Below, in pieces: positions 46,086-54,819 of a DNA stretch of 64,000 bases. How positions within the stretch are numbered: the stretch's first letter is position 1; the number at the start of each line of letters is the position of its first letter. Under the pieces are notes generated by a model. That model was not told the DNA's origin, made no database searches, and saw nothing but the letters and a program-made list of their open reading frames with translations. Source of the DNA: Pelagerythrobacter aerophilus (GTDB taxonomy: Bacteria > Pseudomonadota > Alphaproteobacteria > Sphingomonadales > Sphingomonadaceae); NCBI RefSeq assembly GCF_003581645.1, contig NZ_QXFK01000019.1, positions 372,001-436,000 on the forward strand, read 5' to 3'. The position numbers and the translations under genes are program-made.

Positions 46086-46121
46086 ACCCTCGTGCCAATG
46101 CCCCCGGCACGAGGGTTTTTT
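46086..46121 (+). terminator. Strong rho-independent terminator upstream of xth
   Basis: A perfect eleven-base stem ACCCTCGTGCC (46086-46096) with GGCACGAGGGT (46106-46116), followed by TTTTTT. It is 180 bases after lolA, longer than needed, so it could end the lolA transcript or a small RNA in between. Confidence 0.9.
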
Positions 46122-46169
46122 GTTGCACGTCGGCTTGCGGCGCCCTGCGGCGCTCCCTATCCCGCCTCC

Positions 46170-46961
46170 ATGCTCTCTGTCGCCACCTGGAACATCAATT
46201 CCGTCCGCCTGCGTCTTTCCCAGGTCGAACGCGTCCTGCGCGAACAATCGCCCGACGTGCTCTGTCTGCAGGAGATCAAGTGCCAGGAGAGCCAGTTCCC
46301 GGCCAAGGCCCTGGCGGAGATGGGCTATGTCCATCAGGCGGTTCATGGGCAGAAGGGTTATCACGGCGTTGCCACCGTCAGCCGCATCCCCTTCCGCGAG
46401 TTCTCCCGCCACGACTGGCAGGACAATGGCGAGGCGCGCCATGTCGGCGTCGAACTGCTCGGCCCCGGACAGGGCATGGTTCTGGAGAACGTCTATATCC
46501 CCGCCGGCGGCGATGTGCCGGACCGCGAGGTCAACCTGAAGTTCGGCCAGAAGCTCGACTTCCTCGAGCGGATGACCCGCTGGGCCGAAGCGCTCGACCG
46601 GCCGACGCTGATCGTCGGCGATTTCAACGTCGCGCCGCTCGAATGCGACGTTTACGACCACAAGGCGCTGCTCAAGGTCGTAAGCCATACGCCGATCGAG
46701 GTCGAGACGCTCGGCCGCTTCCGCGATGCGCACGGCTGGGTCGACCTCGGCCGGGAATTCATTCCCGCGCCGGAGCGCAACTATTCCTGGTGGTCCTACC
46801 GCAGTTTCTGGCGGCAGAAGGATCAGGGCCGGCGGCTCGACCATATGTGGGCCAGCCCCGATCTCGCCAAGCAGGCGACGAGCCATCGCTTCGTGGAGGA
46901 AACCCGGCGCTGGGAAAGCCCGAGCGACCACGTGCCGCTGGTGACGGAGTTCGAGCTCTGA
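46170..46961 (+). CDS. xth: Exodeoxyribonuclease III
   Basis: 3'-5' exonuclease and AP endonuclease of base-excision repair, 263 residues. Active-site segments: WNINSVRLRL (Asn), CLQEIKCQE (Glu), VGDFNVAP (Asp/Asn), and SPSDHVPLVTEFEL at the C-terminus (catalytic His). ATG 46170 fits MLSVATWNINS. The strong terminator precedes it, so it has its own promoter in a short leader. The stop overlaps the probable ribA CTG start. Confidence 0.96.
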   Translation: MLSVATWNINSVRLRLSQVERVLREQSPDVLCLQEIKCQESQFPAKALAEMGYVHQAVHGQKGYHGVATVSRIPFREFSRHDWQDNGEARHVGVELLGPGQGMVLENVYIPAGGDVPDREVNLKFGQKLDFLERMTRWAEALDRPTLIVGDFNVAPLECDVYDHKALLKVVSHTPIEVETLGRFRDAHGWVDLGREFIPAPERNYSWWSYRSFWRQKDQGRRLDHMWASPDLAKQATSHRFVEETRRWESPSDHVPLVTEFEL

Positions 46962-48028
46962 CGGGCTCCGGCCCATCCCCGGCCCGCCGCGCGGCGCAGG
47001 CGATCGATGCCCTGCGCCACGGCTGGCCGCTGGCGATGGACGGCGGCCCGGTGCTGCTTCCGGTCGAGACGGCGGTGGCGCGGCAGGCGAGTGCCGAGCG
47101 CATGCTGATCTCCGCCGCGCGCGCGGAAACGCTCAAGCTCGCCAACCAGCGTGAGGCGGCCGAGCCGCACGCGCCGGTGCTGATCCACGGCGCTGAGCCG
47201 TTCGACCTCGCCGCAGCGCTGCCCGTGGCCGATCCCGCGCTCGATCTCGCCGCCCCGCTCAAGGGGCCATTCCGGGCCGAGACGATCGGCTGGGCGGAGC
47301 AGGCCGCGGCGGCGCTCGAACTGGCGCGGATCGCCGGAATCCTGCCCGCCTTTCTCGTCGATCCCACCGATGCGGGCGAAACGCAGCCGATCGCCGTGTC
47401 CGATCTCGCAGCCTGGGCCGATGCCACCGCGCTTTCGATCGCCACCCGCGCGCGTCTGCCCGTCTCGGCCAGCGAGGATGCCGAGATCGTCGCCTTCCGC
47501 AGCGCCGACGACTTGCGCGAACACGTGGCGCTCGTGATCGGCGAGCAGCGGTCGGACGTTGCGCCGCTCGTGCGGCTCCATTCCGAATGCCTGACCGGCG
47601 ACATCCTCGGCAGCCTGAAATGCGACTGCGGCCCGCAGCTCGACGCCGCGCTCCATGCGATGGCGGACGAGGCGGCGCGCGGCGGGTGGGGCGTGCTGCT
47701 CTATCTGCGGCAGGAGGGGCGCGGGATCGGCCTCGTCAACAAGCTGCGCGCCTACCGCCTGCAGGACCAGGGCTTCGACACGGTCGACGCCAACCGCCGC
47801 CTGGGCCTGCCTGACGAGGCGCGCGATTTTCCGGTAGCCGCCCGCATGCTCGAACTGCTCGGTGTGAGCGACGTGCGGCTGATGACCAACAACCCGGCCA
47901 AGGTCGAGGCGCTGGTAGCCAGCGGCATCGCCGTGGCCGAGCGCGTTCCGCACCAGCTCCCCGCCAACCCGCACAACACGCACTATCTCTCGACCAAGCG
48001 CGACCGCTCGGGCCACCTGCTGACGTGA
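46958..48028 (+). CDS. ribA: GTP cyclohydrolase II, with N-terminal extension and possible CTG start
   Basis: First committed step of riboflavin synthesis from GTP. The catalytic part (about residues 165-356) has Zn cysteines in HSECLTGDILGSLKCDCGPQL and YLRQEGRGIGLVNKLRAYRLQD. The first 165 residues form an extension found in alphaproteobacterial RibA. No ATG, GTG or TTG lies near the expected N-terminus: CTG 46958 overlaps the xth stop (CTGA) and has GGAG 8 bases upstream; the next ATG at 47036 would cut into RRAAQAIDALRHGWPL, which looks conserved. The CTG start is inferred, not proven. The GNAT gene follows with GTGA overlap. Confidence 0.93.
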   Translation: MTGSGPSPARRAAQAIDALRHGWPLAMDGGPVLLPVETAVARQASAERMLISAARAETLKLANQREAAEPHAPVLIHGAEPFDLAAALPVADPALDLAAPLKGPFRAETIGWAEQAAAALELARIAGILPAFLVDPTDAGETQPIAVSDLAAWADATALSIATRARLPVSASEDAEIVAFRSADDLREHVALVIGEQRSDVAPLVRLHSECLTGDILGSLKCDCGPQLDAALHAMADEAARGGWGVLLYLRQEGRGIGLVNKLRAYRLQDQGFDTVDANRRLGLPDEARDFPVAARMLELLGVSDVRLMTNNPAKVEALVASGIAVAERVPHQLPANPHNTHYLSTKRDRSGHLLT

Positions 48029-48522
48029 GCGTGGCGATCCGCCCCGAACGCGCGGGCGACGAGCGCGCGATCCACGACGTCGTGCACGCGGCCTTCGACG
48101 GCCACCCGCACAGCGACGGCAGCGAACCGGCCATCGTCGACCGCCTGCGCGCCGACGGCGACCTCACGGTCTCGCTAGTGGCGGAGAACGGGGGAGAGAT
48201 CGTGGGCCACGTCGCATTCTCGCCCGTCACGATCTCCGACGGCAGTGAGGACTGGTTCGGCCTCGGCCCGGTCGCCGTCATGCCGGAACGCCAGCGCGAG
48301 GGCATCGGCGCAGCGCTGATAGAGCGCGGCCTGACACTGCTGCGCGAGCGCGACGCCGCAGGCTGCGTGGTACTCGGCGACCCGGCCTACTACGGACGGT
48401 TCGGCTTCGCGCACGACCAAGCGCTCACCTATCCCGGCCCTCCGCCCGAATATTTCCAGCGCCTCCTCATCGGCGCCTCGAGGACGAGCGGCGCGGTGAC
48501 CTACGCGCGTGGATTCGGCTGA
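48025..48522 (+). CDS. GNAT family N-acetyltransferase
   Basis: A 165-residue acetyl-CoA-dependent transferase. The acetyl-CoA pyrophosphate loop is VMPERQREGIGAALIERG, and the C-terminal YYGRFGFAHDQALTYPGPPPEYFQ resembles YhbS-like members. Start is GTG 48025, overlapping the ribA stop. The acceptor is unknown. The xth-ribA-GNAT series is tightly coupled and probably one mRNA. Confidence 0.9.
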   Translation: MSVAIRPERAGDERAIHDVVHAAFDGHPHSDGSEPAIVDRLRADGDLTVSLVAENGGEIVGHVAFSPVTISDGSEDWFGLGPVAVMPERQREGIGAALIERGLTLLRERDAAGCVVLGDPAYYGRFGFAHDQALTYPGPPPEYFQRLLIGASRTSGAVTYARGFG

Positions 48523-48610
48523 TCTGCGGGCCTCGGCAGCGCGGAGAAATTCGGTCAAACAGAATACGGCCCAATTGCGGGCGCACAGTTTGTGTGCGAC
48601 CTATCGATGG

Positions 48611-48901
48611 ATGCGCAACTTTCTCGCATTTTCCCTAATGCTTGTCGGCCCGTTGTTGGTCTGGCTCATTTACGCCCATTTCTTCCGTGATTTTGACGCA
48701 GATCGTGAGTGGCGCGAAGCTGTGACTTTAGGGATCGCTATGGTGGCAGGTAGTATCGGAGTGCTGATACTCGACTCGCCGTTCAGTCGCTGGCCGATCT
48801 TCACAAAATTGATCGCCTTCGCTGCATATGGGACTGTGTTAGCATTCGCGATGCCGTGGATCGGACTTGTCGCCATTTGCACGACTGGAGATTGCCTCTA
48901 G
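48611..48901 (+). CDS. Orphan small membrane protein in AT-richer patch
   Basis: A 96-residue protein with three strongly hydrophobic segments (MRNFLAFSLMLVGPLLVWLIY; AVTLGIAMVAGSIGVLIL; a C-terminal segment ending AICTTGDCL) and a charged loop between (FRDFDADREWRE). Codons such as TTT, TTA and GTT are far commoner than in neighbouring genes, and the region to about 49060 looks less GC-rich, consistent with later acquisition. ATG 48611 precedes the first helix; reading further upstream gives a poor N-terminus. No family recognised. Confidence 0.5.
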   Translation: MRNFLAFSLMLVGPLLVWLIYAHFFRDFDADREWREAVTLGIAMVAGSIGVLILDSPFSRWPIFTKLIAFAAYGTVLAFAMPWIGLVAICTTGDCL

Positions 48902-49062
48902 GCGATGACCGCTTCTCACCCAATTCCAGACATTTGATCTCGACTGGCCATGCAAGCGACTCGCCAGCAGTTGGAATTCATCCCCCGCCTAGAGCGGCGT
49001 GCCATAAATCAGCACCACTCTCCAAAACCCGTTCGCATTTATGACACGCCCCCCTCGCACCC

Positions 49063-49326
49063 CTACCGCAACTGGCTGTCCTTGCTGCCGCGGCGGTTGA
49101 TGCCGGTGGACCTCACCGCGGCGTCACGTTCCGACTGGCAGGTGACGCAGGTGCGGACGCCGGGCAGGGCCTGGCGGCGTTTCTCGGGGATTTCCTCGCC
49201 GCAGACGTCGCAGAATTCAGCGCTCTCGCCGCGCGGCATGCGGGTGCGCGCCGCTTGTACCGCGTCGTTCACGGTGTCGTCGATCTGATCCTGAACGGCC
49301 CCGTCGCGGGTCCAGCCGCCTGCCAT
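49063..49326 (-). CDS. DksA/TraR C4-type zinc finger protein
   Basis: An 87-residue small DksA/TraR-like protein. The zinc finger is Cx2Cx17Cx2C (CDVCGEEIPEKRRQALPG, then CVTC), preceded by a helical N-terminus (DQIDDTVNDAVQAARTRM). This resembles short YbiI/TraR proteins that act on RNA polymerase, but it lacks the long coiled-coil of full DksA. AAGGAG precedes ATG 49326. It borders the AT-richer patch. Confidence 0.88.
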   Translation of the reverse strand: MAGGWTRDGAVQDQIDDTVNDAVQAARTRMPRGESAEFCDVCGEEIPEKRRQALPGVRTCVTCQSERDAAVRSTGINRRGSKDSQLR

Positions 49327-49378
49327 GCGAAGTGCTCCTTCCCGCGATCAACACGCTCATGCGCGGGAGAGTTCCGTG

Positions 49379-50362
49379 TCAGCGCTTCTCGTAGCGCTTG
49401 ATCCCGGCGCCGAGGTTGTTCTCGCCGATGGCAAGCTTAGCGCCGGTCCAGTCGGCGACAAAGGCCGAACTGCGGCTGAGCGCGGGGACGAAACGAGCAT
49501 CGTTGCCCGCGATCTGCAGCCCGTCGGAACTGTGACGGATGTCCTCCGCGCCGACCGCGATGAAGGCGGAGTAGTTCTCCTTGTCACGGCCCTGGACGAA
49601 CCAGTTGTTTGTGATCTGCCCGGTCGCGCCTGCAGGCAGGTCGATCATGTAGTTCGTGCCGCGCCCGGCCGAATCGTCGAAGCTCGATGCGGCGATCTCG
49701 ACCCGCGCCGCGCGCGCCTTGACGTAGTGCCCGCCGGTGCCGCGCTCGAAGCGGCTGCGGGTCACGCGCAGGTGGCCATAGTCGCCGATATAGATCGAAT
49801 GCGCACAGCCGCCCGAGCCCTCGCAGGTCCCGAGGCCGGAGAAGGTCGACTTGTCGATGACGATGCGGCTCGATGGATCGTCGGCGGTCAGGATGCCCTG
49901 CTGGCTGTCGGCGAACCAGCTCTGCGCAACCATAAGGTCGCCCTGCTCCAGCCGAATACCTGCGCCGTTGTCGTCGGGCACCGCCATGCGGCGGAAGACG
50001 AGGCCGGACACCTTTGCTGCGCGCCCGCGCAACACCAGCGCCGCCTTGCCTTCACAGGTAACGCCGTCGAACACCGCCTTGCCCGGCTCGGCAGCGAGGT
50101 ACGAGACCGCACCGCCTTCCTGCACCGCGCATTCGCGGTAGGTGCCGCTGGCGATCGCGATGCTGCCTTCGCCCTCGCCGATGGCGTCGACTGCCTGCTG
50201 GAGTGAGGCATAGCTCTCGCCGGTCTCGACTACCGTAAACGGCGATCTGGCCGGCTGCGCGATGAGCGCGGCTGCAGGGATCGCCCCCGCCGCCAGCGCG
50301 GCGACAACCGCGGCGGTCTTGAGCGAAAGGCGGGCGGGCGTGGTGCGGGCGCAAGTATCCAT
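49379..50362 (-). CDS. Right-handed parallel beta-helix protein, exported
   Basis: A 327-residue secreted protein. A signal peptide (hydrophobic AAVVAALAAGAIPAAALIA to about residue 38) precedes a repeated parallel beta-helix (VRGxAxVxGL-type turns such as LRGRAAKVSGLVFRRM; FADSQQGILTADD; VTRSRFERGTGGHYVK). No catalytic residues of a known lyase stand out. Four of its five cysteines lie in CAVQ, TCEG and TCEGSGGCAHS, probably disulphide partners in the periplasm. Function unknown; polysaccharide binding or hydrolysis is only a possibility. Confidence 0.78.
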   Translation of the reverse strand: MDTCARTTPARLSLKTAAVVAALAAGAIPAAALIAQPARSPFTVVETGESYASLQQAVDAIGEGEGSIAIASGTYRECAVQEGGAVSYLAAEPGKAVFDGVTCEGKAALVLRGRAAKVSGLVFRRMAVPDDNGAGIRLEQGDLMVAQSWFADSQQGILTADDPSSRIVIDKSTFSGLGTCEGSGGCAHSIYIGDYGHLRVTRSRFERGTGGHYVKARAARVEIAASSFDDSAGRGTNYMIDLPAGATGQITNNWFVQGRDKENYSAFIAVGAEDIRHSSDGLQIAGNDARFVPALSRSSAFVADWTGAKLAIGENNLGAGIKRYEKR

Positions 50363-50385
50363 GGCGCCGGGTTAGCCCGAAGGGA

Positions 50386-51114
50386 TTAACGGTGAGCTAA
50401 AGCGTCGCGATCCCTCTTGGCCCGGCCCGTTCGGCAATCGCTGCGTATGGGGCAGTCGGCGCACTGCGGACGCCTCGGCCGGCAGAGCGTCTGGCCGAGC
50501 CGCTTCACCAGCAGATGGTGCTCATCGATATCGGCGGCGGACCACTCCTCCGGCAGAACCGGCATCAGGGCGTCGTAGGCTCGGGCGGTGTCGGCATTCG
50601 GCGGCACGAGCCCCATGCGCTGAATGATGCGGCGATGATGGCTGTCGATCACCAGCGCGCGGCGCTCGAAATGCGAGGCGTTCATCACCCCGGCGCTGAT
50701 CTTGCGCGCGACGCCGGGCAGCGTTTCGAGCCAGGCCATCGCCTCGGCAGTGGGCAGGTCGGCGAGTTGCTCGAGATTCACCGCACCGCGCCGGTCGATC
50801 ACGGCGAGGAGGGAGTCCTTCAGCCGCATGGCTGCGATGTCGGGAAAGGTCTGGTTGGCGAGGCGAGTCTCCAGCGCCTCGATCGGAGCCTGCGCGATCG
50901 CTTCCCAGGTTCCGAAGTCGGCCAGCAGACGATCGGTCGCCTCGTTCGACACACGTGTCTTGGTCCGCGCGCCGATCACGCCCTGTACCAGTACCCAGAC
51001 CGCGTCGCGCCGCTTCTCCGGCGGCCGCACGATCCGCCCGAACCGCGCGATCAGAGCCGCCTGCATCCTGCGCAGCACGTCGGTGCGCGGGTCGGGGCCG
51101 AGGGGGAGCTGCAC
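50386..51114 (-). CDS. Endonuclease III-like HhH-GPD glycosylase (second paralogue)
   Basis: A 242-residue HhH-GPD superfamily protein with a [4Fe-4S] cluster site Cx6Cx2Cx5C (CRPRRPQCADCPIRSDC). The helix-hairpin-helix LETLPGVARKISAGVM keeps the catalytic Lys; the Asp is in VIDSHHRR. The N-terminal DAVWVLVQGVIGARTKTRVSNEA resembles nth. It differs from nth at 36587 in the spacing and loop sequences, so may prefer another lesion. Start GTG 51114 or ATG 51066; the first lacks a clear ribosome-binding site. Confidence 0.85.
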   Translation of the reverse strand: MQLPLGPDPRTDVLRRMQAALIARFGRIVRPPEKRRDAVWVLVQGVIGARTKTRVSNEATDRLLADFGTWEAIAQAPIEALETRLANQTFPDIAAMRLKDSLLAVIDRRGAVNLEQLADLPTAEAMAWLETLPGVARKISAGVMNASHFERRALVIDSHHRRIIQRMGLVPPNADTARAYDALMPVLPEEWSAADIDEHHLLVKRLGQTLCRPRRPQCADCPIRSDCRTGRAKRDRDALAHR

Positions 51115-51146
51115 GTTCTCCTACCCGGCTTCCTGATCGAAGACCG

Positions 51147-52721
51147 TCACTCCCACTCGATCGTGCCGGGGGGCTTCGACGTATAGTCGTAAACCACGCG
51201 GTTGATGCCCTTCACTTCGTTGACGATGCGGGTGGCGACGCGGGTGAGGAAACTGGCGTCGAACGGGTAGACGTCGGCGGTCATGCCGTCGGTGCTGGTC
51301 ACTGCGCGCAGGCCACAGACGCTGTCGTAAGTGCGGCCATCGCCCATGACGCCCACGGTCTTGACCGGCAGCAACACGGCGAAGGCCTGCCAGATCGCGT
51401 CGTAGAGGCCGGCAGCGCGGATTTCCTCCAGATAGACCGCATCGGCCTTGCGCAGGATATCGCAGCGTTCCTTGGTCACTTCACCCGGAATGCGGATCGC
51501 GAGGCCCGGCCCGGGGAAGGGGTGCCGGCCGACGAAGACTTCGGGCAAGCCGAGCTCGCGGCCCAACGCGCGCACTTCGTCCTTGAACAGTTCGCGCAGC
51601 GGCTCGACCAACGCCATGTTCATCCGCTCAGGCAGACCGCCGACGTTGTGGTGGCTCTTGATCGTGACCGAGGGCCCGCCGGTGAAGCTGACGCTTTCGA
51701 TCACGTCCGGATAGAGAGTCCCTTGGGCGAGAAAATCGGCGCCGCCGATCTTCTTCGCCTCGGCCTCGAACAGGTCGATGAAGGCCTTGCCGATGAACTT
51801 GCGCTTGGCTTCGGGGTCGGTGACGCCGGCGAGGCCCGCTAGGAACATTTCTTCCGCGTCGACGTGGACCAGCGGGATATTGTAGTGGTCGCGGAACAGC
51901 GTGACGACCTGCTCGGCCTCGTTCATCCGCATCAGGCCGTGATCGACGAAGACGCAGGTGAGCTGCTCGCCGATCGCCTCGTGGATCAGGACCGCGGCCA
52001 CCGCGCTGTCGACGCCGCCGGAAAGGCCGCAGATGACCTTGCCGTCGCCGACCTGGGCGCGGATTTCCTCGATCTTGGTCTTGCGGAACTCGGCCATGGT
52101 CCAGTCGCCGGCGAGGCCGCAGACGTGGCGCACGAAGTTGGCGAGCAGGCGCGCGCCATCGGGCGTGTGGACGACCTCCGGGTGAAACTGGGTGCCGTAG
52201 TAGCGGCGCTCGTCGTCCGCGATCAGCGCGAAGGGGGCGCCGTCGCTGACCGCCACGATGCGAAAGCCTGGCGCGAGCTGGGTCACCTTGTCCCCGTGGC
52301 TCATCCAGACCTGGTGCCGTTCGCCCTGCTGCCACAGCCCGTCGAACAGCACGCATTCCTCGCTCACGGTGCAGTAGGCGCGGCCGAATTCGCCGCCTTC
52401 GCCAGTCTCGTGCCCGGGCCGGACTTCCCCGCCGAGCTGCTGCGTCATGACCTGCTGGCCGTAGCAGATGCCGAGGATCGGCACGCCGCTGTCGAACAGT
52501 ACTTGCGGGGCACGCGGGCTTCCCTCGTCGGGAACGCTGGCCGGGCCGCCGGATAGGATCACGCCCTTGGGCTTCAGCCGCTCAAAGGCTTCTTCCGCCT
52601 GGGTAAAGGGTGCGATCTCGGAATAGACGCCCGCCTCGCGCACCCGGCGTGCAATCAACTGGGTCACCTGGCTGCCGAAATCGACGATGAGGATGGAATC
52701 GGGAAGATGCTGCGGGTCCAT
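51147..52721 (-). CDS. guaA: GMP synthase (glutamine-hydrolysing)
   Basis: Last step of GMP synthesis from XMP, 524 residues. The N-terminal glutaminase has [15 protein letters not shown] with its catalytic Cys and the FHPEV His region; the ATP-pyrophosphatase P-loop is [14 protein letters not shown]. The C-terminus ends in [13 protein letters not shown], a GuaA hallmark. ATG 52721 follows ACGGAG and fits the family start. It faces a region with repeats and a 27-residue peptide gene. No guaB is adjacent. Confidence 0.97.
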   Translation of the reverse strand: MDPQHLPDSILIVDFGSQVTQLIARRVREAGVYSEIAPFTQAEEAFERLKPKGVILSGGPASVPDEGSPRAPQVLFDSGVPILGICYGQQVMTQQLGGEVRPGHETGEGGEFGRAYCTVSEECVLFDGLWQQGERHQVWMSHGDKVTQLAPGFRIVAVSDGAPFALIADDERRYYGTQFHPEVVHTPDGARLLANFVRHVCGLAGDWTMAEFRKTKIEEIRAQVGDGKVICGLSGGVDSAVAAVLIHEAIGEQLTCVFVDHGLMRMNEAEQVVTLFRDHYNIPLVHVDAEEMFLAGLAGVTDPEAKRKFIGKAFIDLFEAEAKKIGGADFLAQGTLYPDVIESVSFTGGPSVTIKSHHNVGGLPERMNMALVEPLRELFKDEVRALGRELGLPEVFVGRHPFPGPGLAIRIPGEVTKERCDILRKADAVYLEEIRAAGLYDAIWQAFAVLLPVKTVGVMGDGRTYDSVCGLRAVTSTDGMTADVYPFDASFLTRVATRIVNEVKGINRVVYDYTSKPPGTIEWE

Positions 52722-53037
52722 GGCAAGCTCCGTTAGGCGCGAGTGCGGCGGGCTGTCCAGCGGGCGGTTGAAGTTGTGGTGGGCGGCCCGGTGGGGGGCT
52801 TGGCGCCGGGTCAAACTCCATAGATCACCTGCTGCTGCATGTTTTGCATCGGCCAACGTGCAAACTTTGGGTGAAACGAGGGCTTTCGTCACGCATTTGT
52901 TGCGTATTTTGCAACTGCTAGCGCAGTTTTCTCATTTGTGAAAAGTCCGACGAAAGATTATTTCCCACCTCGAGCCGGGCGGAAGGTCCTCTCTCCTCTC
53001 TCCCCCTTCCCCCGGCTTCTTAGACAGGAGACAGGCC
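52722..53037 (+). promoter_or_regulatory. Divergent control region of guaA and the 27-residue peptide gene
   Basis: A 316-base gap. It contains a TTTGCA / TGCAAA inverted pair with a 10-base spacer (52843-52864), another TTTTGCAA at 52907-52914, and TTGCAA with a 17-base spacer to TCATTT (ending about 52935), a plausible promoter for the peptide gene. The C-rich block 52989-53023 is low complexity. Any regulator is unknown. Confidence 0.4.
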
Positions 53038-53121
53038 ATGCGCACCACAGCTTCGCATTTCCTTGCCTTCGTCGTGGCTGCTTCGATCAGCAGCCTCATG
53101 CTCGGCGCAGCGATCGCCTGA
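53038..53121 (+). CDS. Orphan 27-residue hydrophobic peptide gene
   Basis: MRTTASHFLAF, then a hydrophobic segment rich in Ala, Ser, Val and Leu ending GAAIA: one transmembrane helix or signal-like peptide. A strong AGGAG site lies 8 bases before the ATG, and a terminator with an 11-base stem follows the stop, giving a complete small transcription unit from a promoter-bearing spacer. It is too short for usual gene calling. Function unknown: membrane peptide, type I toxin-like peptide or regulatory leader are options. No antisense antitoxin RNA is obvious. Confidence 0.55.
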   Translation: MRTTASHFLAFVVAASISSLMLGAAIA

Positions 53122-53138
53122 GCCGAAAGGCAGCGAAC

Positions 53139-53187
53139 GAGACGCGGCCGCCACTCAGTCCTCTCCCCCCCTTGGTGGCCGCGTCTC
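53139..53187 (+). terminator. Terminator after the 27-residue peptide gene
   Basis: Perfect 11-base stem GAGACGCGGCC (53139-53149) with GGCCGCGTCTC (53177-53187), flanking a C-rich loop. It has no T-run on the plus side. It is also placed to stop transcripts from the convergent acyl-CoA ligase gene. Confidence 0.7.
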
Positions 53188-53207
53188 AACCGCTCGCTTG
53201 AGGCGGA

Positions 53208-54764
53208 TCAGTCGATGCCGCCCATTTCTTCCGCAATCGCCCGAAGATCGGTCTTCAGCAGCTTGCCTATGTGGCTGCGAGGCATCTCGTCTACGGCATG
53301 AAGCGCGGCGAGGCGCTGTGTCTTGCCGAGCCGCGCGTTGACCGCCGCGAGGATGTTGCCGGTCGAGGTTGCCTCGCCTGCAAGCCGGACGAAGCCGACC
53401 GGCGTTTCGCCCCAGCGCCTGCTCGGCACGCCCACTACGGCCGCCTCGGCGACAGCCGGTTCCTTCTCCAGCTCCGCCTCGAGGTCGGTGGGGTAGATGT
53501 TGAACCCGCCCGAGATGATCATGTCCTTCGCGCGCCCGACGAGTTCGACGAAACCGTCGGCGTCGATCCGCCCGATGTCGCCCATCCGCTGCCACACCTC
53601 GCCCGTGGCAGGATCGGTCCAGTACCCTTCGCGAGTCTTGTCGGGCTGATTCTTGTAGCCGCTCATCATCGTCGGGCTCCGCCCCACTAGGTTGCCGGCG
53701 GTTCCGGGCGGCACTTCGTTGTCGTCGTCGTCCAGGACCTTGAGCTCGCCTCCCGGCGTCGGGCGGCCCACGGTATGAAGCTTGTCCGGAAACTCGTGGC
53801 AGGCGAGCATGCAGACGACCCCGCCCTCGGTCATCGAATAGATCTCGATCAGCGCGCCCGGCATCCGCTGCAGAACTTCCCGCTTGAGGGGCGCGGGGAA
53901 AGGGGCGGAGGTGCAGTATTTCATCGCCAGCGACGAAAGATCGAAGTCGCCGAAGCGCGGCTCGTCCATCAAGCGCTGATATTGCACGGGCACGAGCATG
54001 GTCATGGTCGCGCGATCCGCCTCGGCACCTTCGAGCCAGCCGAGGGTCGAGAACTTGCCCATGACCCGCACGCTGCCGCCCGCCAGCAAGGCAGGGAGGA
54101 AGGCGACCATCGTCGTATTCGAATAGAGCGGGGTCGAGGCCAGCGAGCGCACTTCGTTCCCGCTCGCGCGATAGGATGCGGCCATGGCGGCGAACTGCCG
54201 CCAGCGCATCTGGTGCGAATGGACGATCCCCTTGGGAATGCCCGTCGTGCCGCTGGAATAGATGATGTTGAACGGCTCGCTCGGCTCGGGGGCGAACGGG
54301 CCGGCGCGGGTTCCCGATGCGGCCATCCAAGCATCGAGGTCTTCATCGAGCACGATCCGTTCGAGGTGCGGCAGGAAGTCGTCGCCAAGCTCGGTCAGCC
54401 GGGCCCGGTCGACGAACAGGTGGCAGGTGCCGCTGTCGCGCGCCATGCCCTCGAGCTGTTCGCGGCTGGCACTGGTCGTCAGCGGGGCTGCGACTCCGCC
54501 CGCACGCACCGCGGCGAGGAAGACCAGCGCGTAAGGAATGCTCGAAAGCCCGAGAATCGCGACCGACTGGCCGCGCTTCAACCCATCGGCCTGGAGACGG
54601 GCCGCGATCCGCTCGACCCGGTCGGCCAACTCGCCCCAGGTCAGCGTGCCCCGTTCGTCGCGCAGCGCCACGGCGTCGGGTTGGCAAACAGCCCAGGCGG
54701 CGAGAATGTCGGAGAACGAACCGTAAGGTTCGGCGAGCGCGGCGGCGGGATCGGTAATCGGCAT
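53208..54764 (-). CDS. Acyl-CoA ligase, class I adenylate-forming enzyme
   Basis: A 518-residue AMP-binding enzyme activating an acid to its CoA thioester. Motifs: IIYSSGTTGIPKGIVHSH (P-loop), EIYSMTEGGVVCML, GDIGRIDADGFVELVGRAKDMIISGG and the C-terminal Lys in RSHIGKLLKTDLR. The acid cannot be read: fatty, aryl or branched. The aromatic operon lacks a ligase in view, so this could serve it but lies 48 kb away and is separately transcribed. Start ATG 54764. Confidence 0.9.
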   Translation of the reverse strand: MPITDPAAALAEPYGSFSDILAAWAVCQPDAVALRDERGTLTWGELADRVERIAARLQADGLKRGQSVAILGLSSIPYALVFLAAVRAGGVAAPLTTSASREQLEGMARDSGTCHLFVDRARLTELGDDFLPHLERIVLDEDLDAWMAASGTRAGPFAPEPSEPFNIIYSSGTTGIPKGIVHSHQMRWRQFAAMAASYRASGNEVRSLASTPLYSNTTMVAFLPALLAGGSVRVMGKFSTLGWLEGAEADRATMTMLVPVQYQRLMDEPRFGDFDLSSLAMKYCTSAPFPAPLKREVLQRMPGALIEIYSMTEGGVVCMLACHEFPDKLHTVGRPTPGGELKVLDDDDNEVPPGTAGNLVGRSPTMMSGYKNQPDKTREGYWTDPATGEVWQRMGDIGRIDADGFVELVGRAKDMIISGGFNIYPTDLEAELEKEPAVAEAAVVGVPSRRWGETPVGFVRLAGEATSTGNILAAVNARLGKTQRLAALHAVDEMPRSHIGKLLKTDLRAIAEEMGGID

Positions 54765-54819
54765 ACCCGCCTTTCTATTTGCCCCGGCGGACTTGTCGAG
54801 AGACTCGCGGAGAAAGAGG

